From: Ruegeria atlantica
GTDB taxonomy: Bacteria > Pseudomonadota > Alphaproteobacteria > Rhodobacterales > Rhodobacteraceae
Length of the DNA stretch: 64,000 nt
NCBI RefSeq assembly: GCF_013032505.1
Contig: NZ_WQCG01000009.1
Coordinates: forward strand, 62,001 to 126,000
Direction of reading: 5' to 3'
In this document: one piece after another, positions 7,719 to 16,515 of the stretch
Position numbering within the stretch: position 1 is the stretch's first letter
Layout: each line of letters starts with the position of its first letter
Position numbers and translations under genes: made by a program
Notes under the pieces: model-generated
What the model saw: the letters and a program-made list of their open reading frames with translations, nothing else
What the model was told of the DNA's origin: nothing
The model's database searches: none

Positions 7719-9419
7719 CTACGGCACAAAAGCCACGACCAACGGCCCCCAAAGTGTCAGGAAGATGTTCGCAACTGCATAGGTCATGGTGAAAGCCGGG
7801 GTCGGGGTCGAGTTTCCTGCCTTTTCAAGCAGAGTTGCAAAACCCGGGTTACCCGATCGAGATCCGGTGACAACTGCACAAGCTTCGATCGGGTTCCGAA
7901 TACGCAGGGCGATGTAGTTGATTGGAAATTGAACGATCATCGGCATCAGCGTCACAACGAACCCAAGCAACAGCAATGTAATCCCATACTCCTGAATTGC
8001 CTGCAGCGCAGGTTGACCGGCATTCAGGCCGACAACACCAACAAAAACCGCTAAACCGAAGCTTTGCAGGAAGTTCGCAGCACCACGATTGATGCCGCCG
8101 ATCTTAGGACGGCGGATACGCAAGTATCCGATAATCAGTCCGGTCACGAGGCAGCCAAGGCCCGACCCCAGCGCTACTTTGGTTCCGGCGATGGTAAAGC
8201 TGATCTCACCGATCAGATATCCGACCGCGACACCGATCCCCAATGCGATGAAGTTGGTGACCGAAGCGGATGGGGGCACATAGCCCGCAAATTTGGTCGC
8301 ACGGGTCAGGTCATCCTTGTGGCCAACAATGCTGACTTCGTCGCCAGCGTGAATCTCGGTGTCATGCAGAACCGGAATATCATGGCCCATGCGGGTAATC
8401 TTGGAGATGTAGACGCCCCGGCGTTGATCGGCAGATATTGCGTCACGCAACTCCAAAAGGGTTTTGCCTGCTAGTTTGGGGTTGGTGATTACGACATTGC
8501 GCCGTTCTTCGACGACGACCAGTTCGGGCGGGAATTCTCCGACCTCGCTTCCGGCCGAACTTTCGAACTTTGCCAGACCAGAAACTAGCCCGGACACAAC
8601 TACTACGTCGCCTGCGTTGATCACCATGTCAGGCGTTGGATCCGTGGCAACGCCATCGCGTAGCAACCGTTCGACCAAGATATCTTCGTTAGACCCAGCT
8701 TCTATTTCTGTTACCGAACTGCCGACAACTGACGCACCATCGCGAACCCGATACGCCCGCGCATCGAATCGGTTCATGGGCAGGAATTCACCCTCTTCGA
8801 GCGAGCGACCACCGCCACTGAGCTTTTGAGCCAGCTTGATCGCCTCTTCCCGCAGGTTCCACCGCATGATGATAGGAAGTACGCTGACGGCCAGAATCGG
8901 ACCGATTGATCCAAAGATGTAGGTGACCGAATAGCCAACCGCGATATTGGTCTTTAGCTTTTCAGCCTCATCCGACGCCAACCCCAAAAGGTCGATAGCA
9001 TTTCCGGCCGTGCCGATAATTGCGGACTGGGTTAACCCTCCGGCAGCCAGACCCGCGGCCAGTCCTTTGTCCAGCCCCGCCCACCTGGCAACGACAATCA
9101 CGAAGAACAAACCCCACAGGGTCATCATGAATGCGGCGAGTAGTTTGGTCAGGGCAGTCCGGTTCAGGGCTGCGAAGAACTGCGGTCCTCCGTTATATCC
9201 GACCATGAAAATGAACAGAGAAAAGAAGATATTTTGCACATCGGTGCTGAGGTTGATCCCGCCGATCTGACCTACGAAAACCGCCACCAGCAATGTGCCG
9301 GCAATTCCCCCAAGTTCGAACTTGCCGACCCGGAATTTTCCGACACCGTATCCCAGACCCAGACACAGAAAGAGAGCCATAATAGGATAGGTGCGGAGCT
9401 GTTCAGTGATTAATTCCAT
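7719..9419 (-). CDS. second aspartate:alanine exchanger-type transporter
   Basis: A 566-residue paralogue of the neighbouring exchanger: membrane segments, two central TrkA-C domains and a second membrane half ending in GSRSGNPGFATLLEKAGNS and the TYAVANIFLTLWG helix. I place the start at the ATG at 9419 (MELITEQLR), which lines up with the other family member (MELIGEIFG) and has a GAGGG box upstream. The open frame continues 143 codons further upstream, but that part is basic and unlike a transporter. Own promoter, convergent with aspT. Substrate may differ from aspartate/alanine, since the signature region differs. Confidence 0.85.
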   Translation of the reverse strand: MELITEQLRTYPIMALFLCLGLGYGVGKFRVGKFELGGIAGTLLVAVFVGQIGGINLSTDVQNIFFSLFIFMVGYNGGPQFFAALNRTALTKLLAAFMMTLWGLFFVIVVARWAGLDKGLAAGLAAGGLTQSAIIGTAGNAIDLLGLASDEAEKLKTNIAVGYSVTYIFGSIGPILAVSVLPIIMRWNLREEAIKLAQKLSGGGRSLEEGEFLPMNRFDARAYRVRDGASVVGSSVTEIEAGSNEDILVERLLRDGVATDPTPDMVINAGDVVVVSGLVSGLAKFESSAGSEVGEFPPELVVVEERRNVVITNPKLAGKTLLELRDAISADQRRGVYISKITRMGHDIPVLHDTEIHAGDEVSIVGHKDDLTRATKFAGYVPPSASVTNFIALGIGVAVGYLIGEISFTIAGTKVALGSGLGCLVTGLIIGYLRIRRPKIGGINRGAANFLQSFGLAVFVGVVGLNAGQPALQAIQEYGITLLLLGFVVTLMPMIVQFPINYIALRIRNPIEACAVVTGSRSGNPGFATLLEKAGNSTPTPAFTMTYAVANIFLTLWGPLVVAFVP

Positions 9420-9852
9420 AATGAAACCCTCTGCGTCTAAACACTGATCCGTTCTGCACAAGATACAGCGCCTAACTATCTTGGAAACAGTAAATTTTAG
9501 ATGGCCGGAGTTGAGCGAACACCAGGAAGGCATCTGGAAAGAATTCACGAAAAGGCAAATGCGTTTGGTGACCGAAAATTCTGATTTTGGAATTTTGGGG
9601 CACGCATCCTTCTCTTTGTTTTGTTGAGAAATGATCTTTTTTCTAACCGAAAGACATTCGTGCTCTCTTTGTTCGTGTTGCGGCCAACCTTTCCGCGCTT
9701 GCCTTCTTTTTTGTTTAAGCGATGGGATCTTTGCCCACAAAGCCGACGCTGAGGTCAGATTTACCCAGAGTTTAAGCAAGGATTGCATGTTCCCACGAAA
9801 TGATTTTGCTCTAAAAACTGCACGCTTTCTGTCAATGACTTTCGGCAACCCA
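9420..9852. other. non-coding region upstream of the second exchanger
   Basis: About 430 bases with no convincing gene; open frames here have no recognisable protein character. It must hold the promoter of the minus-strand transporter gene and contains an AT-rich inverted repeat (9572-9599, listed separately). Confidence 0.5.
9572..9599. promoter_or_regulatory. AT-rich inverted repeat, possible operator
   Basis: The half-sites AAAATTC and GAATTTT are separated by 8 bases, and the symmetry extends outward to CC/GG with one mismatch. It lies about 150 bases upstream of the minus-strand exchanger start. Centre spacing of about 15 bases would suit a dimeric regulator; which one is unknown. Confidence 0.4.
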
Positions 9853-9880
9853 TAAAAAAAGCGGCTCCGAAGAGCCGCTG
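9853..9880 (-). terminator. Rho-independent terminator of the infB operon
   Basis: An 8-base stem AGCGGCTC/GAGCCGCT with a 4-base loop (9860-9879). On the minus strand it is followed by seven T residues (9854-9860), about 25 bases after the infB stop. Confidence 0.9.
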
Positions 9881-9905
9881 TTTTCTGTTTCTCTTGAGAA
9901 CCGGA

Positions 9906-12383
9906 TCAATCCAGCGTGCGGGTCACTTCTTCGCGCTCGAAGATCTCGATCACGTCGCCGGCGCGGATATCGTCGTAGTTCTCGAACGCCATACCGCATT
10001 CCTGACCCGACTGAACCTCGGCTACTTCGTCCTTGAAACGCTTCAGCGTCTTCAGCGTGCCTTCGTGGATCACCACGTTGTCGCGCAGCAGGCGGACGCC
10101 CGCGGAACGACGGGCAACGCCTTCGGTGACCAGACAGCCAGCAACCTTGCCAACACCGGTAACCTTGAAGACTTCGCGGATCTCGGCGTACCCAATGAAC
10201 TTCTCGCGGATCTCGGCGCTCAGCAGGCCGGATGCGGCGGCTTTCACGTCGTCCACGAGGTCATAGATCACCGAGTAATAGCGGATCTCGACACCCTTCT
10301 GGTTCGCGGTGTTCCGCGCCGATGCGTTTGCACGAACGTTGAACCCGAAGATTGGCGCACCAGAGGCTTCGGCCAGGCCGACATCCGTCTCTGTGATCGC
10401 ACCAACACCCGAATGCAGAACGCGTACGCGGACTTCTTCGTTGCCGATCTTCTCCATCGCCTGAACGATGGCTTCGGCAGAGCCTTGCACGTCCGCTTTC
10501 ATCAGAATCGGCAACTCGGTGACGTTTTCGTCTTCCTTGGCCTTCTGCATCAGCTGCTCAAGGGTGGTCGCGGCACCGGCGGCGGCGCGTTTGTCCTTGG
10601 CGGCTTGTTCACGGTATTCCGCGATCTCACGGGCCTGCGCTTCGGTCTCGGTCACGTTCAGAACGTCACCCGCTTCGGGTGTGCCGTTCAGACCCAGAAC
10701 TTCGACAGGAACAGAGGGACCCGCTTCTTTGACGCGCTCACCCTTGTCATTGATCAGCGCACGGACTTTACCGTACTGCTCACCCACAACGAAGATATCG
10801 CCCTGATGCAGCGTGCCGTTCTGAACCAGAACAGTCGCCACGGGACCGCGGCCCACATCCAGCTGCGCTTCGATCACGGCACCTTGAGCGGCACGATTCG
10901 GGTTGGCCTTCAGTTCCAGAATTTCGGATTGCAGCGCAATAGCTTCCAGCAGCTCGTCCAGACCCTGACCAGTGATGGCGGATACTTCGACGTCCTGAAC
11001 ATCACCCGACATTTTCTCGACGATGACTTCATGCTGCAGCAGATCGGTGCGCACCTTGTCCGGGTTTGCATCCGGTTTGTCGACTTTGTTGATCGCCACG
11101 ATCATCGGGACTTCAGCCGCTTTCGCGTGATTGATCGCCTCGATCGTCTGCGGCATCACCGCGTCGTCGGCAGCCACAACCAGAACCACGATATCCGTGA
11201 CCTGAGCACCGCGCGAGCGCATCGAGGTAAAGGCCGCGTGACCCGGTGTGTCCAGGAAGGTCAGCGTGGTGCCGCCGTCAGTTTTCACCTGATAGGCGCC
11301 GATATGCTGGGTGATGCCCCCGGCCTCACCCGCCACAACGCGCGCGTCGCGGATCGCATCCAGCAACGATGTCTTACCGTGGTCGACGTGACCCATGATG
11401 GTGATGACCGGCGGACGCGGCTGCAAGTCGTCATCGCTGTCTTCGACTTCTTTGATGACGTCTTCAACATCCGAATCTGAGACACGTGTAACCTTGTGGC
11501 CAAATTCTTCGATGATCAGTTCAGCAGTATCGGCGTCGATGGTCTGGTTCTGAGTAACCATCATGCCCATGTTCATGAGCGATTTGACAACGTCAGCCAC
11601 ACGCTCGGCCATACGGTTGGCCAGTTCCGAGACCACGATCGCCTCGGGCAACTGAACGTCGCGGATGACCTTTTCCCGCTCGACCGGGCCGCCCATGGCT
11701 TTCTGACGCGCACGCTCTTGCTTGCGCTTCATCGACGCCATCGAGCGTTGACGGTTGCCTTCACCACCGGTTGCCTGACCCAGTGTCAGCTTACCAGAGC
11801 GGCGGTTGTCGTCGCGCCCTTTGCCACGACCACGCTGTTCGCGTTCGCGATCCTGCTTACGCGGAGCCGCCGCTGGGGCAGGTTTGCTGGCCGGGCTGCG
11901 TGCCGCTTTGGGTTCTTCGACGGCCGCCGGGGCAGCAGCTGCGCGTTTGGCGGCATCTTCCGCCTCTTTGCGCTTGCGTTCTTCTTCTTCGGCCTTGGCG
12001 CGTGCCTTTTCTTCGGCCTCACGCTGTTCGCGTTCTTTGGCCTCTTGTTCCGCACGACGACGGGCGCGTTCTTCTTCACGCGCCTTTTCTGCGGCTTCGC
12101 GCGCAGCGGCCTCTTCGACCTCGCGGGCCTTGGCGGCCTGCAGAGCCTTCATCCGGCGGGCCATTTCCGCATCGGAAATCCCGGCAGGGCGGCGCGACGG
12201 ATCACCCGAGGGCGTTGCTCCGCCACCCGGTTTGCCGGCGCCCGGCTTGGGAACCACCACGCGTTTGCGTTTGGTTTCCACCACGACATTCTTGGTGCGT
12301 CCGTGGCTGAAACTCTGTTTCACATTTCCGGGGCGTGCCCCGCCACGAAGACCCAATGTCTTTTTGCCGTCATTATCGCTCAT
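9906..12383 (-). CDS. infB: translation initiation factor IF-2
   Basis: GTPase that delivers initiator tRNA to the 30S subunit. 825 residues: a variable N-terminal region, a long Glu/Ala/Arg-rich charged linker (about residues 75-190), the IF-2 N-terminal helical domain, and the G domain starting with GHVDHGKT near residue 330. Further on are the DTPGHAAF (G3) and NKVD (G4) motifs, followed by the beta-barrel, core and C-terminal tRNA-binding domains. Fourth gene of the rimP-nusA-ylxR-infB operon, 8 bases after the ylxR-like gene. A terminator follows at 9853-9880. Confidence 0.98.
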   Translation of the reverse strand: MSDNDGKKTLGLRGGARPGNVKQSFSHGRTKNVVVETKRKRVVVPKPGAGKPGGGATPSGDPSRRPAGISDAEMARRMKALQAAKAREVEEAAAREAAEKAREEERARRRAEQEAKEREQREAEEKARAKAEEEERKRKEAEDAAKRAAAAPAAVEEPKAARSPASKPAPAAAPRKQDREREQRGRGKGRDDNRRSGKLTLGQATGGEGNRQRSMASMKRKQERARQKAMGGPVEREKVIRDVQLPEAIVVSELANRMAERVADVVKSLMNMGMMVTQNQTIDADTAELIIEEFGHKVTRVSDSDVEDVIKEVEDSDDDLQPRPPVITIMGHVDHGKTSLLDAIRDARVVAGEAGGITQHIGAYQVKTDGGTTLTFLDTPGHAAFTSMRSRGAQVTDIVVLVVAADDAVMPQTIEAINHAKAAEVPMIVAINKVDKPDANPDKVRTDLLQHEVIVEKMSGDVQDVEVSAITGQGLDELLEAIALQSEILELKANPNRAAQGAVIEAQLDVGRGPVATVLVQNGTLHQGDIFVVGEQYGKVRALINDKGERVKEAGPSVPVEVLGLNGTPEAGDVLNVTETEAQAREIAEYREQAAKDKRAAAGAATTLEQLMQKAKEDENVTELPILMKADVQGSAEAIVQAMEKIGNEEVRVRVLHSGVGAITETDVGLAEASGAPIFGFNVRANASARNTANQKGVEIRYYSVIYDLVDDVKAAASGLLSAEIREKFIGYAEIREVFKVTGVGKVAGCLVTEGVARRSAGVRLLRDNVVIHEGTLKTLKRFKDEVAEVQSGQECGMAFENYDDIRAGDVIEIFEREEVTRTLD

Positions 12384-12391
12384 AAAGCTTC

Positions 12392-13015
12392 TTACCCTTC
12401 CGCGCGGCCCCTGCCGCCGTCATCCGTTTCGCGCAAGCCACGCAGGCGCTGCGCTTCCTCTACAACACGTTTGGCAAGACCGCCAGAGGCCAGCGCCGCA
12501 TGAATCACGGTTTGGCGCCCAAATGCCTGTCCCAGCTCGTCCGCCGTCAGCCAACCGATGTATTTTCCGAAGTGCGGCGTGCTGAGTTTCGACTTGCCGC
12601 GCCCCGATCCATCAGAGGCTTGTATCAGTACCTGGGCCTCTTCCCGGTCCAGCCACGTCTTGACCTTTTCATAACCGGCGACCGCATCGCCGGACTTGCG
12701 CGCAAGGCTCACCAACTCGATCACACGGCGTGCAACCTGGCGTTCCACTTCGTCCGTCAGATCGCTCGGCACGCTTACTTGCGCCTTGAATCCGCGCGCA
12801 AACAGCTTTTTCCCCACGGCTTTGTCCAACGCACTGCGTTCGGCCGCGACATAGACGCCACGCCCTGGCAGTTTCGCCGCAACATCCGGAAAGACCTGAC
12901 CATCCGGCCCCGTCACAAAGCGGATCAACCCAAATTTAGGTTGAATCTCGCCCGTGGCGATGCACTTGCGTTCAGGTCCATCGGACCGATCTTTATGGAC
13001 GCCACCGCGACCCAT
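12392..13015 (-). CDS. YlxR-type RNA-binding protein (DUF448) with C-terminal extension
   Basis: A 207-residue protein whose N-terminal third has the YlxR fold signature: ERKCIATGE (residues ~15-23), then IRFVTGPDG and the LPGRGVYV strand-loop. The remaining ~110 residues resemble the ribosomal L7Ae-like extension found in alphaproteobacterial members. Function is unproven; the family binds RNA and has been linked to the nusA operon. I use the ATG at 13015 because the longer frame from 13105 would run into nusA, leaving 22 bases between the genes instead. Conserved position between nusA and infB. Confidence 0.85.
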   Translation of the reverse strand: MGRGGVHKDRSDGPERKCIATGEIQPKFGLIRFVTGPDGQVFPDVAAKLPGRGVYVAAERSALDKAVGKKLFARGFKAQVSVPSDLTDEVERQVARRVIELVSLARKSGDAVAGYEKVKTWLDREEAQVLIQASDGSGRGKSKLSTPHFGKYIGWLTADELGQAFGRQTVIHAALASGGLAKRVVEEAQRLRGLRETDDGGRGRAEG

Positions 13016-13037
13016 ACGCGCCACCCGAAGCCTGAGA

Positions 13038-14651
13038 TCAGGCCTCGGCCTCCTCTTCAGCAACTTCAACATCTTCTTCGGCCTGTTCCAGCTCAGCCGG
13101 ATCAACCCAACCCAGCATGATCCGAGCGGTCATGACCAGATCCTGCGCCTCTTCCAGCGTCACACCGAAAGGCTCCAGAACACCGTCATCTTTGATTCGC
13201 TGGCCGTCGACCGTGGTCCAGCCACCGGCCAGTTCCCAGTCAGCACAGGTGGCGAAGTCTTCCAGATTTTTGACATCGTCTTTGGCCAGCGCCTCAACCA
13301 TCTGGGGTGTCAGGCCTTCAAATTCAATAAGGCTGTCCTCGGCACCCAACGCGCGGGCACTTTCCAGCGCCGCCTTGGCCTGTGCTTCCAGGTATTCCCG
13401 GGCGCGGGTCTGCAACTCTTGCGCAGTACCTTCATCAACGCCGTCGATGACCAGCAGTTCGTCGATCTCGACGTAAGCCACCTCTTCGAGGTTGGTAAAG
13501 CCTTCGGAGACCAGCAGCTGAGCGAAGAACTCGTCCAGATCGAGGGTTTCCATGAACAGGCTTGTCCGGGCTTCGAATTCTTTCTGACGACGTGCCGACT
13601 CCTCGGCTTCGGTCATGATGTCGATGTCCAGATTGGTCAGCTGGCTGGCCAGACGCACGTTCTGACCGCGACGACCGATAGCCAGCGACAGCTGTTCCTC
13701 GGGAACCACAACTTCGATTTTGCCGGCTTCTTCGTCCAGAACCACCTTGGAAACCTCGGCGGGCTGCAGCGCGTTCACCAGGAAGGTCGGCTGATCTTCG
13801 TTCCACGGGATGATGTCGATCTTTTCACCCTGCAGCTCGTTCACAACGGCCTGAACACGGCTTCCTCGCATACCTACGCAGGCACCAACCGGGTCGATTG
13901 AGCCGTCATACGAGATCACAGCGATCTTGGCACGCGAACCTGGGTCACGAGCCACGGCCTTAACCTCGATGATGCCGTCATAGATTTCCGGCACTTCCAT
14001 CTTGAACAGTTCGGCCATGAATTCCGGTGCGGTGCGCGACAGGAAGATCTGGTGGCCGCGAACCTCGCGACGCACTTCTTTGATGTACGCGCGCACGCGG
14101 TCATTCGGGCGATAGCTTTCGCGGCCGATCTTGTCATTGCGGCGCAGAACGGCTTCGGCACCGCCCAAATCGACGATGACATTGCCAAACTCTTCGCGCT
14201 TGACGGCACCGTTGATGATGGTGCCCGCGCGATCTTTGAATTCTTCGTACTGACGGTCACGCTCGGCTTCGCGAACCTTTTGCAGAATGACCTGCTTGGC
14301 GGACTGCGCAGCGATACGGCCCATTTCAACCGGCGGAACTTCTTCGACAAAGACGTCACCAACTTCGGGCGATTCCATGTACTGTTTCGCCTGCTCAACC
14401 GTCATTTCGGCCTGATAGTTCTCAAGCTCTTCATCCTCGACCACGGTGCGGACGCGGGTAAAGGTCGCCTTGCCGGTCTTGCGGTCAATCGACACGCGAA
14501 TGTCCATCTCGGCGCCGTAACGGCTCTTGGCGGCGCGGGCGAGCGATTCTTCCATCGCTTCGACGACCAGACCGGGGTCGATCATCTTTTCGCGGGCCAC
14601 GGCCTCGGCGGTCTGTAGCAGCTCCAGCTGGTTGGCTGAGGTGATTGCCAT
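13038..14651 (-). CDS. nusA: transcription elongation/termination factor NusA
   Basis: RNA polymerase-associated factor for pausing, termination and antitermination. 537 residues with the N-terminal polymerase-binding domain (~1-125), an S1 domain (~130-200), two KH domains (GSRAKIAVIS and VGACVGMRGSRVQAV, then IGRRGQNVRLASQL) and a C-terminal pair of helical repeats ending in a Glu-rich tail. Its ATG shares one base with the rimP stop (TGATG), so translation is probably coupled. Cytoplasmic. Confidence 0.97.
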   Translation of the reverse strand: MAITSANQLELLQTAEAVAREKMIDPGLVVEAMEESLARAAKSRYGAEMDIRVSIDRKTGKATFTRVRTVVEDEELENYQAEMTVEQAKQYMESPEVGDVFVEEVPPVEMGRIAAQSAKQVILQKVREAERDRQYEEFKDRAGTIINGAVKREEFGNVIVDLGGAEAVLRRNDKIGRESYRPNDRVRAYIKEVRREVRGHQIFLSRTAPEFMAELFKMEVPEIYDGIIEVKAVARDPGSRAKIAVISYDGSIDPVGACVGMRGSRVQAVVNELQGEKIDIIPWNEDQPTFLVNALQPAEVSKVVLDEEAGKIEVVVPEEQLSLAIGRRGQNVRLASQLTNLDIDIMTEAEESARRQKEFEARTSLFMETLDLDEFFAQLLVSEGFTNLEEVAYVEIDELLVIDGVDEGTAQELQTRAREYLEAQAKAALESARALGAEDSLIEFEGLTPQMVEALAKDDVKNLEDFATCADWELAGGWTTVDGQRIKDDGVLEPFGVTLEEAQDLVMTARIMLGWVDPAELEQAEEDVEVAEEEAEA

Positions 14652-15241
14652 CAGTTCGTCTCCTCTTCGGACCCTTCGGTCTCAATCTCGTCGAAAGCGT
14701 TTTCGTTCAGGGCACCGGCGTCCTTGCGCTGGCGCAGCATTTCTTTGATCAGGTCATCGGTCAGGACCAGCTTTGCATCGCTCAACCAGTCGAATTGCAG
14801 GCCGATGGTAATGGTCTCATCCCCCTCGGGGATATTAATCAGAACCTCATCCCCTTCGACCCCGGCCAGCTCGCCTTTGAAGCGGCGGCGGCCGTCGATC
14901 AGTTCGGAGGTTTCGATTTTGGCCTCATACCCCTCGAACATCTCAAAATCCTTGAGGCGGGTCAGAGGGCGGTCGATGCCGGGGCTTGAAACCTCAAGCG
15001 TATAGGCATCAAGAATCGGGTCCTCGACATCCAATGTGGCGCTGATCGCGTTCGAGATTTCGGCGCAATCGTCCACTTCGATACCGCCATCGGGCTTATC
15101 GGCCATGATCTGCATCGTGGTCGTCTTGCCGCTCATTAGACGAATACGCACAAGCTCATACCCCAGATCCTCGATCACGGGGGTGATGATCTCGGCCAGT
15201 CGCCGATCAATGGCCGCTTTGGCTATCAGGTCATTTGTCAT
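14651..15241 (-). CDS. rimP: ribosome maturation factor RimP
   Basis: Assists 30S ribosomal subunit maturation. 196 residues from the ATG at 15241 (MTNDLIAKAAID); the open frame extends further upstream, but that part overlaps a terminator-like hairpin and looks non-coding. Family marks are DLGYELVRIRLM in the N-terminal domain, DCAEISNAISATLD and the segment EVSSPGIDRPLTRLKDFE. The acidic C-terminal extension (about 30 residues) is common in alphaproteobacteria. First gene of the nusA-infB operon. Confidence 0.95.
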   Translation of the reverse strand: MTNDLIAKAAIDRRLAEIITPVIEDLGYELVRIRLMSGKTTTMQIMADKPDGGIEVDDCAEISNAISATLDVEDPILDAYTLEVSSPGIDRPLTRLKDFEMFEGYEAKIETSELIDGRRRFKGELAGVEGDEVLINIPEGDETITIGLQFDWLSDAKLVLTDDLIKEMLRQRKDAGALNENAFDEIETEGSEEETN

Positions 15242-15269
15242 CTGGTACTCTACCCTGTCAGTCGGGCAC

Positions 15270-15292
15270 AAAAAAACGGGCGCGCGGCCCGT
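15270..15292 (-). terminator. terminator-like hairpin in the rimP leader, possible attenuator
   Basis: Perfect 6-base stem ACGGGC/GCCCGT with a 5-base GC loop (15276-15292). On the minus strand it is followed at once by six T residues (15270-15275), 29 bases before the rimP ATG. It faces into the rimP operon, so it would end transcripts before the first gene unless read through. The alternative reading is that it terminates the upstream 56-codon gene, leaving no room for a separate rimP promoter. Confidence 0.65.
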
Positions 15293-15405
15293 CGATCTTT
15301 TCCGGTGGAGCCCCGGACCGAAGCCCGACACGCCGCTGTTAACGGCGATATAGCCAAGCAACCGCAAGATTGCAAGCCCAAGCACCGGGATGGTCAATCA
15401 CAATA

Positions 15406-15576
15406 TCAGTTTGGGAGGATCCATTCACCATTTTCACAGACATAAGGACCAACGCGGTCCCCATCTTCATAAACCTCGCCATCAAACAGGCATTCCCGTC
15501 CCTGGGCGTCTGCGCTGCCTGACAAAGCGACGGCTAAAAGCGCGACTGTGGCGGCCAGAACAGTACATTTTTTCAT
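15406..15576 (-). CDS. small secreted two-cysteine peptide, 56 residues
   Basis: Unrecognised small gene. ATG at 15576 with a strong AGGAGG box 5-6 bases upstream, stop at 15406. Residues 1-24 form a typical Sec signal peptide (MKK start, hydrophobic core, cleavage after SADA). The mature part is about 32 residues with two cysteines (Cys29, Cys47), several acidic residues and a CLFDGEVYEDGD...CENGEW pattern that recalls von Willebrand type C-like or similar small disulfide modules. It starts 18 bases after the stop of the secreted 275-residue protein, so the two are probably co-transcribed. Function unknown. Confidence 0.75.
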   Translation of the reverse strand: MKKCTVLAATVALLAVALSGSADAQGRECLFDGEVYEDGDRVGPYVCENGEWILPN

Positions 15577-15594
15577 TGAAGCCTCCTATTCCGC

Positions 15595-16422
15595 CTAAGT
15601 TGTAAAAAGTGCAGGCTGCGTGTTGCGCGGGAATTTCATCACCGACAAAGTGCCCCTGCCCTGAAACTGCTCGGCATCCGCCATCCGCGACGGGAAAAGC
15701 TGGTCAAAAGCCACCCGGTTCAGCCCCAGCTTCATTTCCGAGCCGGACAGAAACTCGAACGTTGCCCGCGCGGCGCACACATGAAAAACAGGATCTTGCC
15801 GCGCTGTGAACTGAGGCATGATATTGGATGAACCGCCCTTTGGCTTGATCGGGATGGTGATACCCGGTTTCAAAAATCTGTCGGGGCAGGTGTAAACTAT
15901 CGGTTTTTCATTCCCATTTGGGTCATACAACAAAACGCCCTCGGCAGTCACCTCATGCTTGAGGGGGCTGAACACGGCCTCTCGCTGAATGAAGTTGGTG
16001 TAGAGCGTCGCAAACAACTGACTGTCGTCATGCGGTTCGGCCTTTATACCCTCAAGCAGAACGCCGCGCAGCCTGACCGACACGGGTTTGTAGTTTTCCA
16101 GCCCTTTAATCTCGTGAACCAGTTCCGGATCGTTCAACGCATAGTAACCAAGCGACTCCAAAGTGCGGGTCAGAGTCCGCATATCGGACAGTTTTCGAGC
16201 CGTCGTCTCTGCGCCATCTTCCGGTGCCGGCTGTACCGCCTCAAAACCATTATCCAGCAACTGCGTCAGCGACTGTCCGTCGAGGGCGTCCAACCCTATC
16301 GTCCCGTTTTTTTTAACTGTAACGGTCAGGTCCTTACCTGCTTTCGGGGCAGATACAGCGACAAACGCCATAACACCTGACAAAATGAATATCGTTAAAC
16401 TCTTTAGAGCTTCAACCTTCAT
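15595..16422 (-). CDS. secreted protein of unknown function
   Basis: 275 residues, family not recognised. The N terminus (MKVEALKSLTIFILSGVMAF, then VAVSAPKAGK) looks like a signal peptide. The mature protein has two cysteines (in YTCPDRF and HVCAARA), could form one disulfide, and is rich in beta-type sequence. It is therefore probably periplasmic or exported. A GGGAG box precedes the ATG at 16422. It is followed after 18 bases by the small two-cysteine peptide gene. No catalytic motif visible. Confidence 0.7.
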   Translation of the reverse strand: MKVEALKSLTIFILSGVMAFVAVSAPKAGKDLTVTVKKNGTIGLDALDGQSLTQLLDNGFEAVQPAPEDGAETTARKLSDMRTLTRTLESLGYYALNDPELVHEIKGLENYKPVSVRLRGVLLEGIKAEPHDDSQLFATLYTNFIQREAVFSPLKHEVTAEGVLLYDPNGNEKPIVYTCPDRFLKPGITIPIKPKGGSSNIMPQFTARQDPVFHVCAARATFEFLSGSEMKLGLNRVAFDQLFPSRMADAEQFQGRGTLSVMKFPRNTQPALFTT

Positions 16423-16515
16423 GGGAATTCTCCCACTTGCGAAACAATTAAACCAATACGGCGCGCATTATAGCAAAATTTGGGGCAAATTAGAAGGCAG
16501 GCGAGTTTTCGCGGT

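Noticed and set aside
9420..9848. N-terminal extension of the second exchanger by 143 residues
   Set aside because: The extension is basic and unlike a transporter; the ATG at 9419 has a good ribosome-binding site and aligns with the paralogue's start.
9894..12585. Long plus-strand frames opposite infB (up to 528 residues)
   Set aside because: Shadows of the GC-rich infB gene; the antisense frame encodes no recognisable domains.
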